From: Trochalopteron elliotii
Taxonomy: Eukaryota; Chordata; Aves; Passeriformes; Leiothrichidae
DNA length: 64,000 bases
NCBI GenBank assembly: GCA_024734555.1
Contig: JANPWX010000030.1
Span: forward strand, 1,577,636 to 1,641,635
Reading direction: 5' to 3'
Below are positions 10,785 to 21,700 of this stretch, piece after piece. Position 1 is the first letter of the stretch. The number at the start of each line of letters is the position of its first letter. The translations under genes were made by a program, and so were the position numbers. The notes beneath the pieces were generated by a model that was given only the letters and a program-made list of their open reading frames with translations, searched no databases and had not been told where the DNA came from.

Positions 10785-13244
10785 TTAGCTCCACATCACA
10801 CAGAAATTGATCATTTTCTCACTCTATATAGCAGAAAAGTCTACCAAGAAAATAGTGGAACTGAACATCATTGTGGTCTTAATAATTAAAGTACATGAGA
10901 AATGTGTTAATATTTCCAAACTCTGTTTATGAGAGTCCATATAACTACAGGACACTCCAGCTTTAGGTCTCATGCTTAGAAAAATACTGTTTTATTTACA
11001 TATATTTTCTTTATGGAAAATGTGCTTGGACTCCTTTGCCATGTACTACACTAGCTTCTTTATCAATGCTGACAGCAGCCTATTTTAAATTAAGGAATAA
11101 TGATTTCCTCTCTATATTTTATATATCATTTTATATTTACATGTATTATACTATAATACATCTCTTTTACACTCCAAGAAACCGGGTTTTTTTAACATCC
11201 AAGAATATAAGAAAGCAACTCTTATCAATGTAACATTGGAATAACACTGGAATAACACTTTCCCATCATGTTAGTTGTGTATTCAAAAGTACATTACAGT
11301 TATTAACCACAAGATGGCTCAATAGGAGAGGGAAATGTGGGGTTTTTTACATGACAAAACCACACAATTTCTGCATTTTAAAATTGAACATAATCTTGGC
11401 TCCTCAGACATTAGGATTGAATGGATCTGGTTCATTATTAAAATACAAAAACACTGTATTGTTAACCCAGTTTAGATAGAAGACAACCGTGACTTTTAGT
11501 TTCCTTTACTATAAAGTTAAAAATTGTAAGGTTTTTTCAGATCTGAGGAAAAAGCCAAACAAGAAAAATGGAAGGAATCAAAAACTTTTAAAGGCAAAAA
11601 GTCATTGAAAAACTGCTTCATGCTGCAGAGACTGAATAAGTCCTCAGTTATCATCAATGAGATATTTTTAATTACTCTATATGAATCAGGCTTATACTCT
11701 TATTAATGTGACATAAATTGCTAATACATAAGGTTCTGATCATTTAGTTGTCAACATTAAGACATAAACAATGTTTATCCTCCTTTCAGTTTTTTCTGTA
11801 CTACTACTTTGCCAGTTATCCATGATCTTACTTCAGATGCCTTTGCATGTAGACTCACTTAATATCAATATAGAATATAATTTTCCTTTCTTCACTTACA
11901 GAATAGATGCTTAGAAACTCCTATTTTGGTTGAAAAGGGACTTCTTCAAACTCATGAGTAATGTTGGAGAGGTTTCTGCCCATTTCTTAGTGACAGAAGC
12001 AAAATCATCACAAAAGAAATAGAACCACCTTGTTTGGAGCAGATCATTTCTCTAAAACGGAGACATCCAGAAGTATCATCTTCATTGTACTCTATTAAGA
12101 TTTTTAGGGAGCACCAGTATTTTCTCTTAGGAAGAAATAGACTGATTCAATGGGAAGATGTTTGTGGATAACCTGGGAGATGCATATTCCTGCATGCCTA
12201 GTCCCGCATTGGTAGGTCATAGGAAACATGCTTAAATGTCAATGCTTTTTCTTGTATGAAGTAGTAATTGCAATGAAAAACTGAAAAAGCATAGCTTCCC
12301 AAGGATAAAAGAAAAAAGAGTGGGAATGAAGGAGTGAGGTCATACTCTCCTTCTCTCTTTAAGGTTTGCCTGCTTTCCCCTCACTCTTACACAAAAGTCC
12401 TTTCAAGGCAGCTGTGATTATTTTCGTCATGTCTCCTCAGAGTTTCAAAGTTCTCTTTGACCTTTCCTATATACTAGCTGACAGCTTTGCCTGCACAACT
12501 TTTTGGGAGACATTCTTCTCTTGTAGTTTGCATACTGCTCTTGCACCTTGGTGAGGGTTGTTAGCCTTGGAGAAGGCAGGGAATGTGATTCGACATTCAG
12601 CTCAAGAGGAAAGGGAGAAGAAAGTGGGAAGAACATATTTGCTTTTTGCTCACTGAAGAGCTCACAGGAAGTAGGAGAATGGGAAGGAAGCTTCATGGGA
12701 TCTTTGTGAATAGCAGCTGCATCTCAAGACAGGGAAAAATTGATAAAGGTTATGGAAGAAGCAGGTAGAAGAGAGCTAGCTGATTAGACTCTGGAGTTAT
12801 GGAAATCAACCCCTTCATCATCTGAGTTACTTTTTCCTCCAACATCTGGCTCACCAGCTGCTGCCTGAGAGCACAGTTTTGCAGCACTAAAGAGCCAGAA
12901 GGTCTCCACAAGGCATTTTAGCAGCTCCTGCCACCTCTACAGAACATCCTGTGCCTCTGTCAGTCTGCTTTCCAGACATTCAAATTCCTGTCAACCTGCA
13001 AGGTGCTCAGTGTTCTGCTACCAGCTCCACAGACAACTCTCCTCTTTCTTTTCTATTTGGATTTTTTTAAAGGACTATCTGACCAGACACTGATTAGAAC
13101 AATTTTCTGGTCAAGTCCTGCACCTGATCAACTCTGTTTGCCAGTGTGATTGTTCTTATCTCTATGTCGGACATTTGTGATGCTTCAAGTCAGACTAGCT
13201 GGGAGAGTAGGACAAGATTTGTGAACCAGCTACTGGAGACACTC
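10785..13244. other. unassigned non-coding sequence
   Basis: The 11,000-11,300 part is very AT-rich and includes an 11-base tandem (GGAATAACACT) near 11,237. Frames at 12,366-12,696 overlap on opposite strands. No domain or repeat family recognised. Confidence 0.5.
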
Positions 13245-13284
13245 GTGTGTGTGTGTGTGGGTGGGTGGTGTGGGTGTGCGTGTG
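13245..13284. repeat. (GT)n microsatellite, interrupted
   Basis: A perfect GT stretch to about 13,259 decays into GTGGGTGG-type variants. Confidence 0.9.
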
Positions 13285-15044
13285 ACACTAACAAACTTCA
13301 GGTTGGTCTAGCTGGAGTTTTAGGCTTAGGGCTGTAGGGGCTGGACACTGAAGGGACCATACGTTTCAGACAGACACCAGAGAAGCTCAAATAAAATCTG
13401 CTGGTGAGCTCTGAATCTCATCAGCCACAAGACAGAGAAGAATTGGGCCATTTGTTCCATTCATTCTTACATGAGTGTATACATATTTCTGTATATGTGA
13501 TGCCTGTACAAGAACTGTAGTCTTGTCTGCATTTATCTCTAAATGGTTGATCATGTTTTTTTATAATAGAGGACACAAAAAGGGTGCTGCTGGCACAAAC
13601 CTTGCAGGAATAGTTGTAAGATGCAGCTCTCCAGGCATCCTCTGCAGAGACAGGGCTGCATACTCCTCAGGTTTCTCATGTTTTCCAGCCCTGGCAAGTC
13701 ACTTCAGGAGTGTGAAGGAGAGTTATTCCTCCAGCCAAAGACCTCTCAAGTGCTCAAGGAGCAAGTGTGTGCCTTCAAAGCAGGACTTCAAGGACATTGC
13801 CATCATTGTACTGAGTTCTGTGCTGTGTACCAGGAAACAGTCGTCTTTCACACAAAGAGGTTAACAATCCCTGATATTGCCAAAGGCTCCTTTTCCTAGA
13901 ATTTTCTGAATGACGAAGTGAATAATGTCAACATGGCAGAAACATACGGAAAAAAAATTAATCATTTTAAATGTTATTAAAAGTTCATCTGAACATTAAG
14001 ATGGTCAGTGAGTCAGGGGACAGACAGCAAAATAATGAGTTCAGAGAAGAGCAGAAATAAAATCCTGAAAAAGGGTGAGAGATGAATGAGAGAGGAGCAA
14101 CAGAGTCAGAAGAATGAGCTGAAGTTTGTCAGCAGAGGGCAAGCAGAAAGACTTTCACAGCCTCTGTTCCTCTATATTGCTTTAGAAATATTTCAGGTTG
14201 GTGTGAGCTCAGGAGATCGATCAGGACCCGTATGCTGCTCACTTCAGAGGGTCTTGGGGGAGCATGAGTCACACTGGCTCAGAGTCTTTTGGAGCACAAC
14301 TCCCAGTGTAGTTCCCCATGGAGAGAATTTAGTTCTTCAGCATTAAAACCACCCTGAAGACTCAGCCCTGTCCCCAAGTAAATATAGACCTCAGGGCTTC
14401 AAAACCAAGCTGCTGCTCTGAGCCAAGTTGCTAATGAAGGCACAACTTAATGCAGCTTATTCTTTCCCTCTAAAGTGAGGGGGGCCAGTGTCTGTCACCC
14501 TTAAAGAATCAACACATCAACCAATAAAGAAAAATGATAAAATAAAAGCTTTCAAGGGCAAGAAGCTGCAGGAATATTCCTTCTGTCAGTGATGACTCAC
14601 AGCAGCGCCTTGAGTGAGCGGTGCGTGGGCACCACCATCCTGCCACACAAGGCAGAGACATCCAGGAGACAGGCTTTCTCAATGAGTTTCCAGCCCCATT
14701 ACCTTGTCATCAGAGGATGGCTCCATACATATTTTATGAGCTTGGATATTGCCTTTTCTAGCTAAGTAAAAATAACTTGCACATTCCAATAAGACAATGA
14801 AAAAGAAGAAGTGAAATCAATCCCTGTTAAATATATTTTCTTGCAGTCATTACTTGAATATTGATTTTTAGTTAGATCTTCCAGAACAGTACCTTTTGAC
14901 CTGCCTGTGCTTAACTGCCATGACTGAGGTACAGTATGTTTAAAACACAGATTTATCTAATTAAATGGGGTATATACAGTTTATCTCTTGAAGTTGAAAA
15001 AGGTCATATATTCAGAAAAAAACAAGAGGAACTTGTTCTAAATT
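13285..15044. other. unassigned sequence with overlapping short frames
   Basis: Overlapping plus-strand frames (129 codons at 13,475-13,864; 92 at 13,621-13,899; 86 at 14,086-14,346) occupy a moderately GC-richer patch. They have no recognisable domain, no consistent splice sites and compete with each other. I do not call a gene. Confidence 0.5.
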
Positions 15045-15084
15045 ATAGACATTACAATTTAATAATAGACATCATGATTTAATA
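15045..15084. repeat. 20-bp tandem duplication
   Basis: Two adjacent 20-base units begin ATAGACAT and differ at two positions. This is a local slippage product in AT-rich DNA. Confidence 0.8.
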
Positions 15085-15462
15085 ATATGAATTAATTGAA
15101 TTTATATAAAAATACTTACATAAAGGTATTTGATATTTCAAGCAGCTTTTAAAGGTCTTTAAAGAATCATAATTTTATAATCTGAATGCTTGTAAATAGT
15201 TTTCAACTTTGAACTATAACAATTAATGAAATAAATGGTCAGGTTTAAGTGTTTGATGGAAAATTTTAAGACTTGTTTCCTTCAATTATATAAAAGTCCT
15301 CATTTTTCATGCCTCAAAACACCCCATCTTTCAGATACCATTAGAGAAATATATATGTAATACTTAAGATATCTATGCTTCATTCATCCATTGTTTTTTA
15401 AGTGCATGTTTGTACATGGAAACCATTGTCTCTAACAAGGGAAAACGAACATTTTAAGTAAC

Positions 15463-15481
15463 TAAATAAATAAATAAATAA
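15463..15481. repeat. (TAAA)n short tandem repeat
   Basis: Four to five TAAA units. Confidence 0.9.
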
Positions 15482-15749
15482 GACAAACAGAAAGCCAAAA
15501 AATTCACAGTGCAGTCTAAGGGTAATTTTGATTATACTGCCCAAAAGGAGAAATCAGGAAACTTTTTGAATAAGGTGATGAAAAAAAATTAAAATCCAGT
15601 GCAGTCCAAAAAGTATTGCTGGCATAGTTAGGGCTATGATTTTGGTTAGTTAATTAGTGTCTTGGGTCAGATTGTTAGAGCTCTGCTCAAGGAAACCCCG
15701 CAGCTGTATTGAATTTCATGTGCTCAGAGAAGCAGGGCTTCATAGGTCA

Positions 15750-16070
15750 TTACATCCTTGAATGCATCCAGAGCAGCAAAGGCAACAAAGCTGGTGCATG
15801 AGCTAGAAGGAATGACTGAGAACTCTGGGTTTGCCTAATTTGGAGAGAAGAAGGCTGAGGTGGTCCTCATTGCTCTCTGCAGCTTCCTAAGGAGGTAGTG
15901 TGGAGGTGCTCATCTCTTCTCCCTGGAATCTCGTGACAGGACACATGGGAATGGTTCAAAGCTGCACCAGAGGAATTTAAGACTGGACATTGGGAAGCAT
16001 TTCTTTACCAACAGGATGGTCAAATGCTGAAACAGGCTCCCTAGGGAGATGGTCAATACCTCAAGCTCAT
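15750..16070 (+). mobile_element. CR1 LINE fragment, sense
   Basis: Sense-strand CR1 near the end of the reverse-transcriptase ORF and into the 3' UTR. Landmarks are GCAACAAAGCTGGTGCATGAG, ACTGAGAACTCTGGGTTTG, CCTCATTGCTCTCTGCAGC and GACTGGACATTGGGAAGCATT. Both ends are missing: the 3' UTR stops near 16,070, before the usual terminal microsatellite. Divergence is moderate, with small deletions. Confidence 0.85.
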
Positions 16071-16144
16071 CTTTTACTTTTCAAACCCCATCTTTGCATG
16101 CCCTGGAAATCCCCTTGGAGTTGTCCATGGGTATTTCCATCTCT

Positions 16145-16345
16145 GGTGCACCTCTCTTTTGATTTTGAACAGGTTCGGAAGTGGTCACTTGCTCTGGCTA
16201 CTTCCCTTACCTCTAAAGGGGATGAACTGTTTCTCTTCTTCCAGGAGCATATTCTTGAAAAACTCCCAGCATGCACTGGCTCTTAAATTCTCCATGGAAT
16301 TTTCCCATGGAATCCCTCCCAGAGCTGAAGTGTGTTCTAATATCT
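16145..16345 (-). mobile_element. probable CR1-derived fragment from an upstream region, antisense
   Basis: Phrases such as TTCGGAAGTGGTCACTTGCT and GAGCATATTCTTGAAAAACTC resemble antisense avian CR1 sequence upstream of the reverse-transcriptase domain, as far as I recall it. If correct, this piece is inverted relative to the CR1 fragments on both sides, so it would be a separate insertion or a rearrangement. The assignment is from memory and uncertain. Confidence 0.4.
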
Positions 16346-16523
16346 AAAACCTTTTTCTTAATATACAAACCTGCAGCGTGCTCAGCAGGATCCCAAAATC
16401 CACAATATTTTTATCAATGCATTGAAGGCTATTGAGGTATTAAGAGCTTTAAATATTCAAAAAATTTAAATTCTCTGCTTCTTTTGTATTATGTATTTGT
16501 TTTTATTTATGGAGGTTGCAAAT

Positions 16524-16864
16524 CCCTAGACTGTTCAGCCTGAAGAACAGAAAGCTCCAGGGAATATGACCAATGGATATAAATATTTGGTGAGAGGAAA
16601 TGAAGAAGTAGTCATGGTCTTCTGAATGGTGTCCTATGATGGCACAAAAGGCAAATGGAGTGAATTAAAACTCATGAAAATCCATCTGAACACGACAAAA
16701 CACTGTTTTGTTATGACACTGGTCAAACATGGGATCATGTAGCCTGACTGGAAGTGATGTTGGGGGTTCTGCTCTAGCTGGCTGTGTCTGAGCAGCAGGG
16801 TGGGACTAGATATAATCAAAAGGTCCCTCCTGATATAGAGGATTCTCTGATGCTGTGATTCTGA
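16524..16864 (+). mobile_element. CR1 LINE 3' fragment, sense
   Basis: Starts in the GACTGTTCAGCCTGAAGAAC segment and ends with the CR1 terminus: GGGACTAGATATAATC, AGGTCCCTCCTGATATAGAG and GATGCTGTGATTCTGAGA. A few hundred bases of RT end plus 3' UTR remain, with indels. It is separate from the copy at 15,750 because it repeats the same consensus region. Confidence 0.8.
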
Positions 16865-16924
16865 GATATATTTCCCTCCTTCTTTGAGAATTTGCTAGTA
16901 CACTATTTGAAAGAAAGTCTCTAG

Positions 16925-17010
16925 TGTGCTGGGTTTGGCTGGGATAGAACTGATTTTGTTCACCATGGCTAGTATGGGACTATATTTTGGACAGTTTTGT
17001 CTAGGAAGTT
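16925..17010 (+). mobile_element. truncated avian ERV LTR, 5' end only
   Basis: Begins TGTGCTGGGTTTGGCTGGGA and continues with an ATAGAACTGATTTTG-like segment and CTAGTATGGGACTATATTTTGG. This matches the first ~85 bases of a common avian LTR that opens TGTGCTGGTTT. The rest of the LTR is absent. It is a relic with no coding content. Confidence 0.65.
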
Positions 17011-18521
17011 TTAAAGGATAATTTTCAAATTTTTCATTAAGTCAGTGAGAACAGTTCAGTCAATAATAAGCACTTTAAAAAAATCAAATTGTATTGACAA
17101 CTAAACAATTACAAACTGCTTTTTAATGAAAATATATTCAAAATTATTTACAGATTTATAATGATCAAAAGATAATTATTCATAACTTCTGTAATTCAAC
17201 TAGCTGTCAGTTCAAGAGAAAAAGATTATTTTGTATAGGAAAGCTATAATTTCTTAGTGATAAAAAAATTTAATATCTGTCAGGGTTTATTTTGTACCAT
17301 ATTCACCCTTAGTTTTCTAGTGTTTGAATGGTTAGTAATTATAAATGTTCAGAAGCACATTTAAATAGAAAACATAATGCCTCACAGATGTTTAGCTGCT
17401 GGCATTTTTCTCTTTTAGTTTTGGACTGGGTTTTTTTCATTTTTTCTTTTAGCTATTCTACACATTCGGTTTTATTCCTTCTTTCCCGAGTTAGCATAAC
17501 TCTTTTGCATGGTGTACTGAGTATATTGTTTGGTTAAAATTTACTTGTATAGCGTAGAGTTAAATGAATTCCAAAGGATGTAAACAACAGCTTTTCTATG
17601 ATTCCACACTAACTGATTTTGTTTTTCTATTACGATTCTTACCATAATACCAGCAACATGATTAGCATATTCCCAATTGTAATCTTTTTATCAGCTAGAA
17701 GTGAATCATATATATTCCAGCCTAGTTTAACACGGTTACTGATTTTCAAGGACTATGAGATAATCTCTAACTCATTAAAATATTGTAAAGCATGAGGAAT
17801 AAATGAAATTAATTTGAAGTATTCATCCATGAATTCTTAATTGCTTTAGCTGGACTAAAGCCTGGCTGGTGTCTAAATGATCTTAAGAACAGGCTTTTAA
17901 CAAGATCTATCAGCCACAGTTAATTTTGGCTCTCTTCATGCCACAGGTCTGGAAATTTTGCTGGGAGGTACTTGACTTCCTGTCCAACAGCTCATCAGCT
18001 GGGTCATGAACCAAGCTGATGTTATCACAAATAGGAGAAAAAGGAAAAGCATCATATGAGCAATAGAAGCATACAGCCAAGCAGATGTATTTTCAACAGC
18101 AGGGCCTGTTTTCTTGATAAGGTAATTTCAGATATGAAAGGTGCATAGCAGTAGATAAATAAAAAAATGTCCCATGGCTTGGAGAGTTCATGTTTATGAA
18201 TTTTGAATGGTAAAATGCAGATTTCCCTTGTCAGCTGGAGAGCTTCTAGAATCATACATTGTCAATATGCAGAGAAAAAAAGGATTTTTGATATCAAGTA
18301 TTCTACTTTGACATTCTCTGTTTTTCATAGATTCTGTGCTTGATTACAGTTCAGAACAGAAACCTAAAATAAAAAGAGTAAATCATGGACTAGGTGTGAA
18401 CAGCAGGTTTCTGGGTCCTTGAGTTCATGAGGAAAAAAAGCTAGAATTAACCAGAAATTAAAGTTATTGTTAAAATCTGAAACCAAAAGTAATCTTTACC
18501 CCCACCATACTCTACCCCTTC
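17011..18521. other. unassigned AT-rich sequence between two LTR relics
   Basis: No internal retroviral coding remnants (gag, pol or env-like frames) were seen, so the flanking LTR pieces do not bracket a provirus. They are also in opposite orientation. Confidence 0.55.
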
Positions 18522-18790
18522 TCCTTGTTTATCTTAGCTTTTATTGCTGAGCATGATGTCATATGATATGGAGTATCCCTTCCATCAGTTTGGGCCCCCT
18601 GTCCTGGTTGTGTCCTCTCCCAGGCTCTTGCTCACCTAAAGCCTACTGGCCTTTGTGCAGGAGCGTGCCAGCACTGCTCAGAAGTGGCCAAAACATTGCT
18701 GTGTTACCAACTTCCTTCCAGCTACAGTTACAAAACACTGTGAGAGCTGCTATGGGGAAAACTAATTTCACCTAAGGCAGACCCAATGCA
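18522..18790 (-). mobile_element. avian ERV LTR fragment, antisense
   Basis: The plus strand carries the antisense of the same LTR type as at 16,925. It shows a TTTTATTGCTGAGCATGATG segment, CATATGATATGGAGTATCCC, the CCCCTGTCCTGGTTGTGTCC block, CACTGCTCAGAAGTGG, and finally GAGCTGCTATGGGGAAAAC leading to the LTR start near 18,790. About 270 bases of the U3 side remain and the other side is missing. Substitutions are numerous, so it is not recent. Confidence 0.75.
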
Positions 18791-18799
18791 CTCATGTTG

Positions 18800-21700
18800 T
18801 TCCTGCTGATTCCTGTAAATATTTTTTTTGAAGTGCATTTCTTCTCTTTTTATTTTTCTTATTTCTGCTATGCTATTTTGAATCTAGAAAATCAGAAAAA
18901 TCAACCCTCTCAGAAAGAGATAAAACACATGTCTATTTCCTTTGTTGAGAAAATCTTCCCTTAGGAAACAGGAGAGGGCTTTTTTCAGAAATCAGTATTG
19001 TACTCAACCATTACGTGTCAAAACAAAATTGCAGGGTGTTGGGAAAGGTGACAAGAGAACAAACAGATCTTCAGTCTGCATACAAGATGTTCTGCAAATA
19101 TCCTGAATCCTCTAGGGCCTCTGAAATCACATAAAATCACTGTGGCTAAGAGCTGAATTTACTCATTTTTGGAAAGACATTTCTGACATTGTTTCCAGCT
19201 TGTTCCATGTGACACTTTTGGTAGGAGTTGAAATGTTTAATTGTTGCTGCTGCTATAGTTTTCTCATTACTTAATATGTCCATCCTTATTTCTGGTTACT
19301 CAAAGCAACTGTCTTCACATTTTGGCCGTAGTAGAATATTCTTTAACAGCATCTGTCCTCAGCTCTGAAACAAGCAATCCCTGAAATATGTTTTAGCACA
19401 ATTTCAGTTGAGTTTCTGCTGTCTGTAATGAAATAATATTATTCAGCCTGAAATGGAATTAATACTATACAGACTGAAATATCATTTAAGCACACTTTTA
19501 ACCATGACCCTGAGGCCTCTTTCTCTCAGTGCTCTGTGCAAATGTAAAATTCTCTTCCTTCAAATTTCTAATACTTATGTTTGCTTGTGTGTTAATTAAG
19601 TACTACACTAATGTTTTGGTCACTCAGGCAACCACCAGTTCAGTCAGTGGGTCAGGCAGACCAGACAACAGCTAAGACTACTTTATGTCTGCTCACAATT
19701 GAGTTCACTCTGAGCAAGAAGGCAACAGAAAAGAAAGAAAAGCTGAAAATTTGACAGATACTGCAAGTTCAAGAGATTCTGATATGGGTATATCTACTTT
19801 CTCTTTATCTCCATAAAGGCCCCATCAAAGTCTGTCATGCTTCATCTTTTGCACTTCCTCGAAAAAGTCTTCAGTGCTGACAATAAACCCTAAATGTATT
19901 GATGAAAAGCAAACTATGAACCAAGTACCAACTGCCTCTCTCATAGTGGTATTTTCTTCATTTTATTACACCTCATGGCTCTTTCACTGCAGGTTTTTGA
20001 GCTATTTCTTTGAATAATGGAAGAATACAAAGAAAAAATCTAAATAGACAGACTTGGCAGCAATAAATAAGTCCCTTTTCATCTGGTTTTACAAAAAATT
20101 GGTTTCAGACAGCCTGGAAAGCCCCTTAGAGTTTTTCTACATTCATTCATTTGCTCTTTGGGGTTTTCCTTAAGAAGACAAGAATATTTTTCTTAACTTG
20201 ACTATTAAATTAGAAAAATACTGAGTTAATAAAAGTATAGTGAAGTGAGGAATATTGCTAAAGTTACATTTTTATTTAAAAATATATTATCATTTTCTGG
20301 TTACTATTCTATTTACATGAAATAATTTCTTTGACAAAAAGAAGATTTCTAGAGTTCTCTATTTTTTGTTCAAGCAGTGCTATCACAACTGTTTCCTACT
20401 CCTAAAACTTTTATTTAGCATATCTATACTTACTACTTAGAAGTCAACATGGATATTAGGGCTCAAAAAAATAGCATCAATGAGTGAAATTTAGAGTAAA
20501 ATGTTTCCTTTCAGAATTTTGTTAAGATTTTCTTTTGCCCCAAAATAAGTGAAATACTAAATGGTAGATAAAAATAAATAGTTCTAAAGTTTTAGTAGAA
20601 AGACTAATCAAAATCCTGTTGTCCTCATATTACCGATCCCATTTCCTGCAAAGCTGATGGAAAACATTTTAAAATTCAACAGTAGCAAAATAAGTGTTTA
20701 TTAATTTTTATGATTTCCTTCACCTTTCCTTTCAGTTTGCTTGTGATCAATCAAAAGTAATTATGTCTTCAAGGAAAAAAATCTGATGTTCCTGTGCTGG
20801 GTAAGATTTTTTTAATTATAAAATTTTCTGTACCTTCTTGCTGAACCAGAATACGTTTCATCTAAATAATAGTTATCAATTTCTTACTATTACTAAATAT
20901 GCTGAATCCCTCATGTTTTAAAAAATCCATTGTGATAAAATAGTTGTAGACCAAAATTAGATAAGTATTGAGTGATGGAAATGACTAGTGAACTCATGAA
21001 AAGATAATAAAGGTAAGGAAGATGTTAAGACTGTAGAAGTTCTGTGGTATTGACTGGGAGATCAGCAATGTTTCTTTCTTCTTTTTTCTTTAAAATATAA
21101 GTGGATTTTGAAGTTTTCTCTGTGTTTATATGCACATAGTCTAATTGCTATGATAGTTTGATAGGGTCTTTTACTACTTGAATTATATCTATTTTGGAGA
21201 GGCAAAAGAAGTGACAGTGAAATGGAATAAGTATCTGCACAGCAGGGGCAGAAAATTGCCTGAAGCTCTGCCAGCTCCAGCTGTGAGGAAGTGCATCTGC
21301 TTGGCTAAGTAGAGTCAGATCAGTATTCAGAGATAAATTTTTTAAAGAACAAAACTCAGAAAATCGTGTGGGGTACGTACCAACTGAGCTTCATAGTGAT
21401 GAATATGTGGTGTTCTCACCTTGAAACTGGCTAACTTTTTTGAAAGATAGCAAATAAATAATGCACACTGTGTCAAGTCTCTATTGTACCTGTTGTGTGC
21501 ATGTTGGACATTTCCATCAACACCTTATGCCACAGAAACAGCATTAGTTTTGGTTGCATTCTTGTTTTCAAAAAGCAACTCTGATGACCTCTGATCAATT
21601 TTTAAATCTCTGAACCAAAAAAATATTCACAAACTGGTATTAATACAAAGCAAATAACAGGGAAACAAAATAATTTGTACTGTAAACTGATGATTCCTAA

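Noticed and set aside
13475..13899. Overlapping 129- and 92-codon frames
   Set aside because: Different phases over the same DNA, no family resemblance, no consistent exon boundaries.
16925..18790. A provirus bounded by the two LTR pieces
   Set aside because: The pieces are in opposite orientation and no retroviral coding remnants lie between them.
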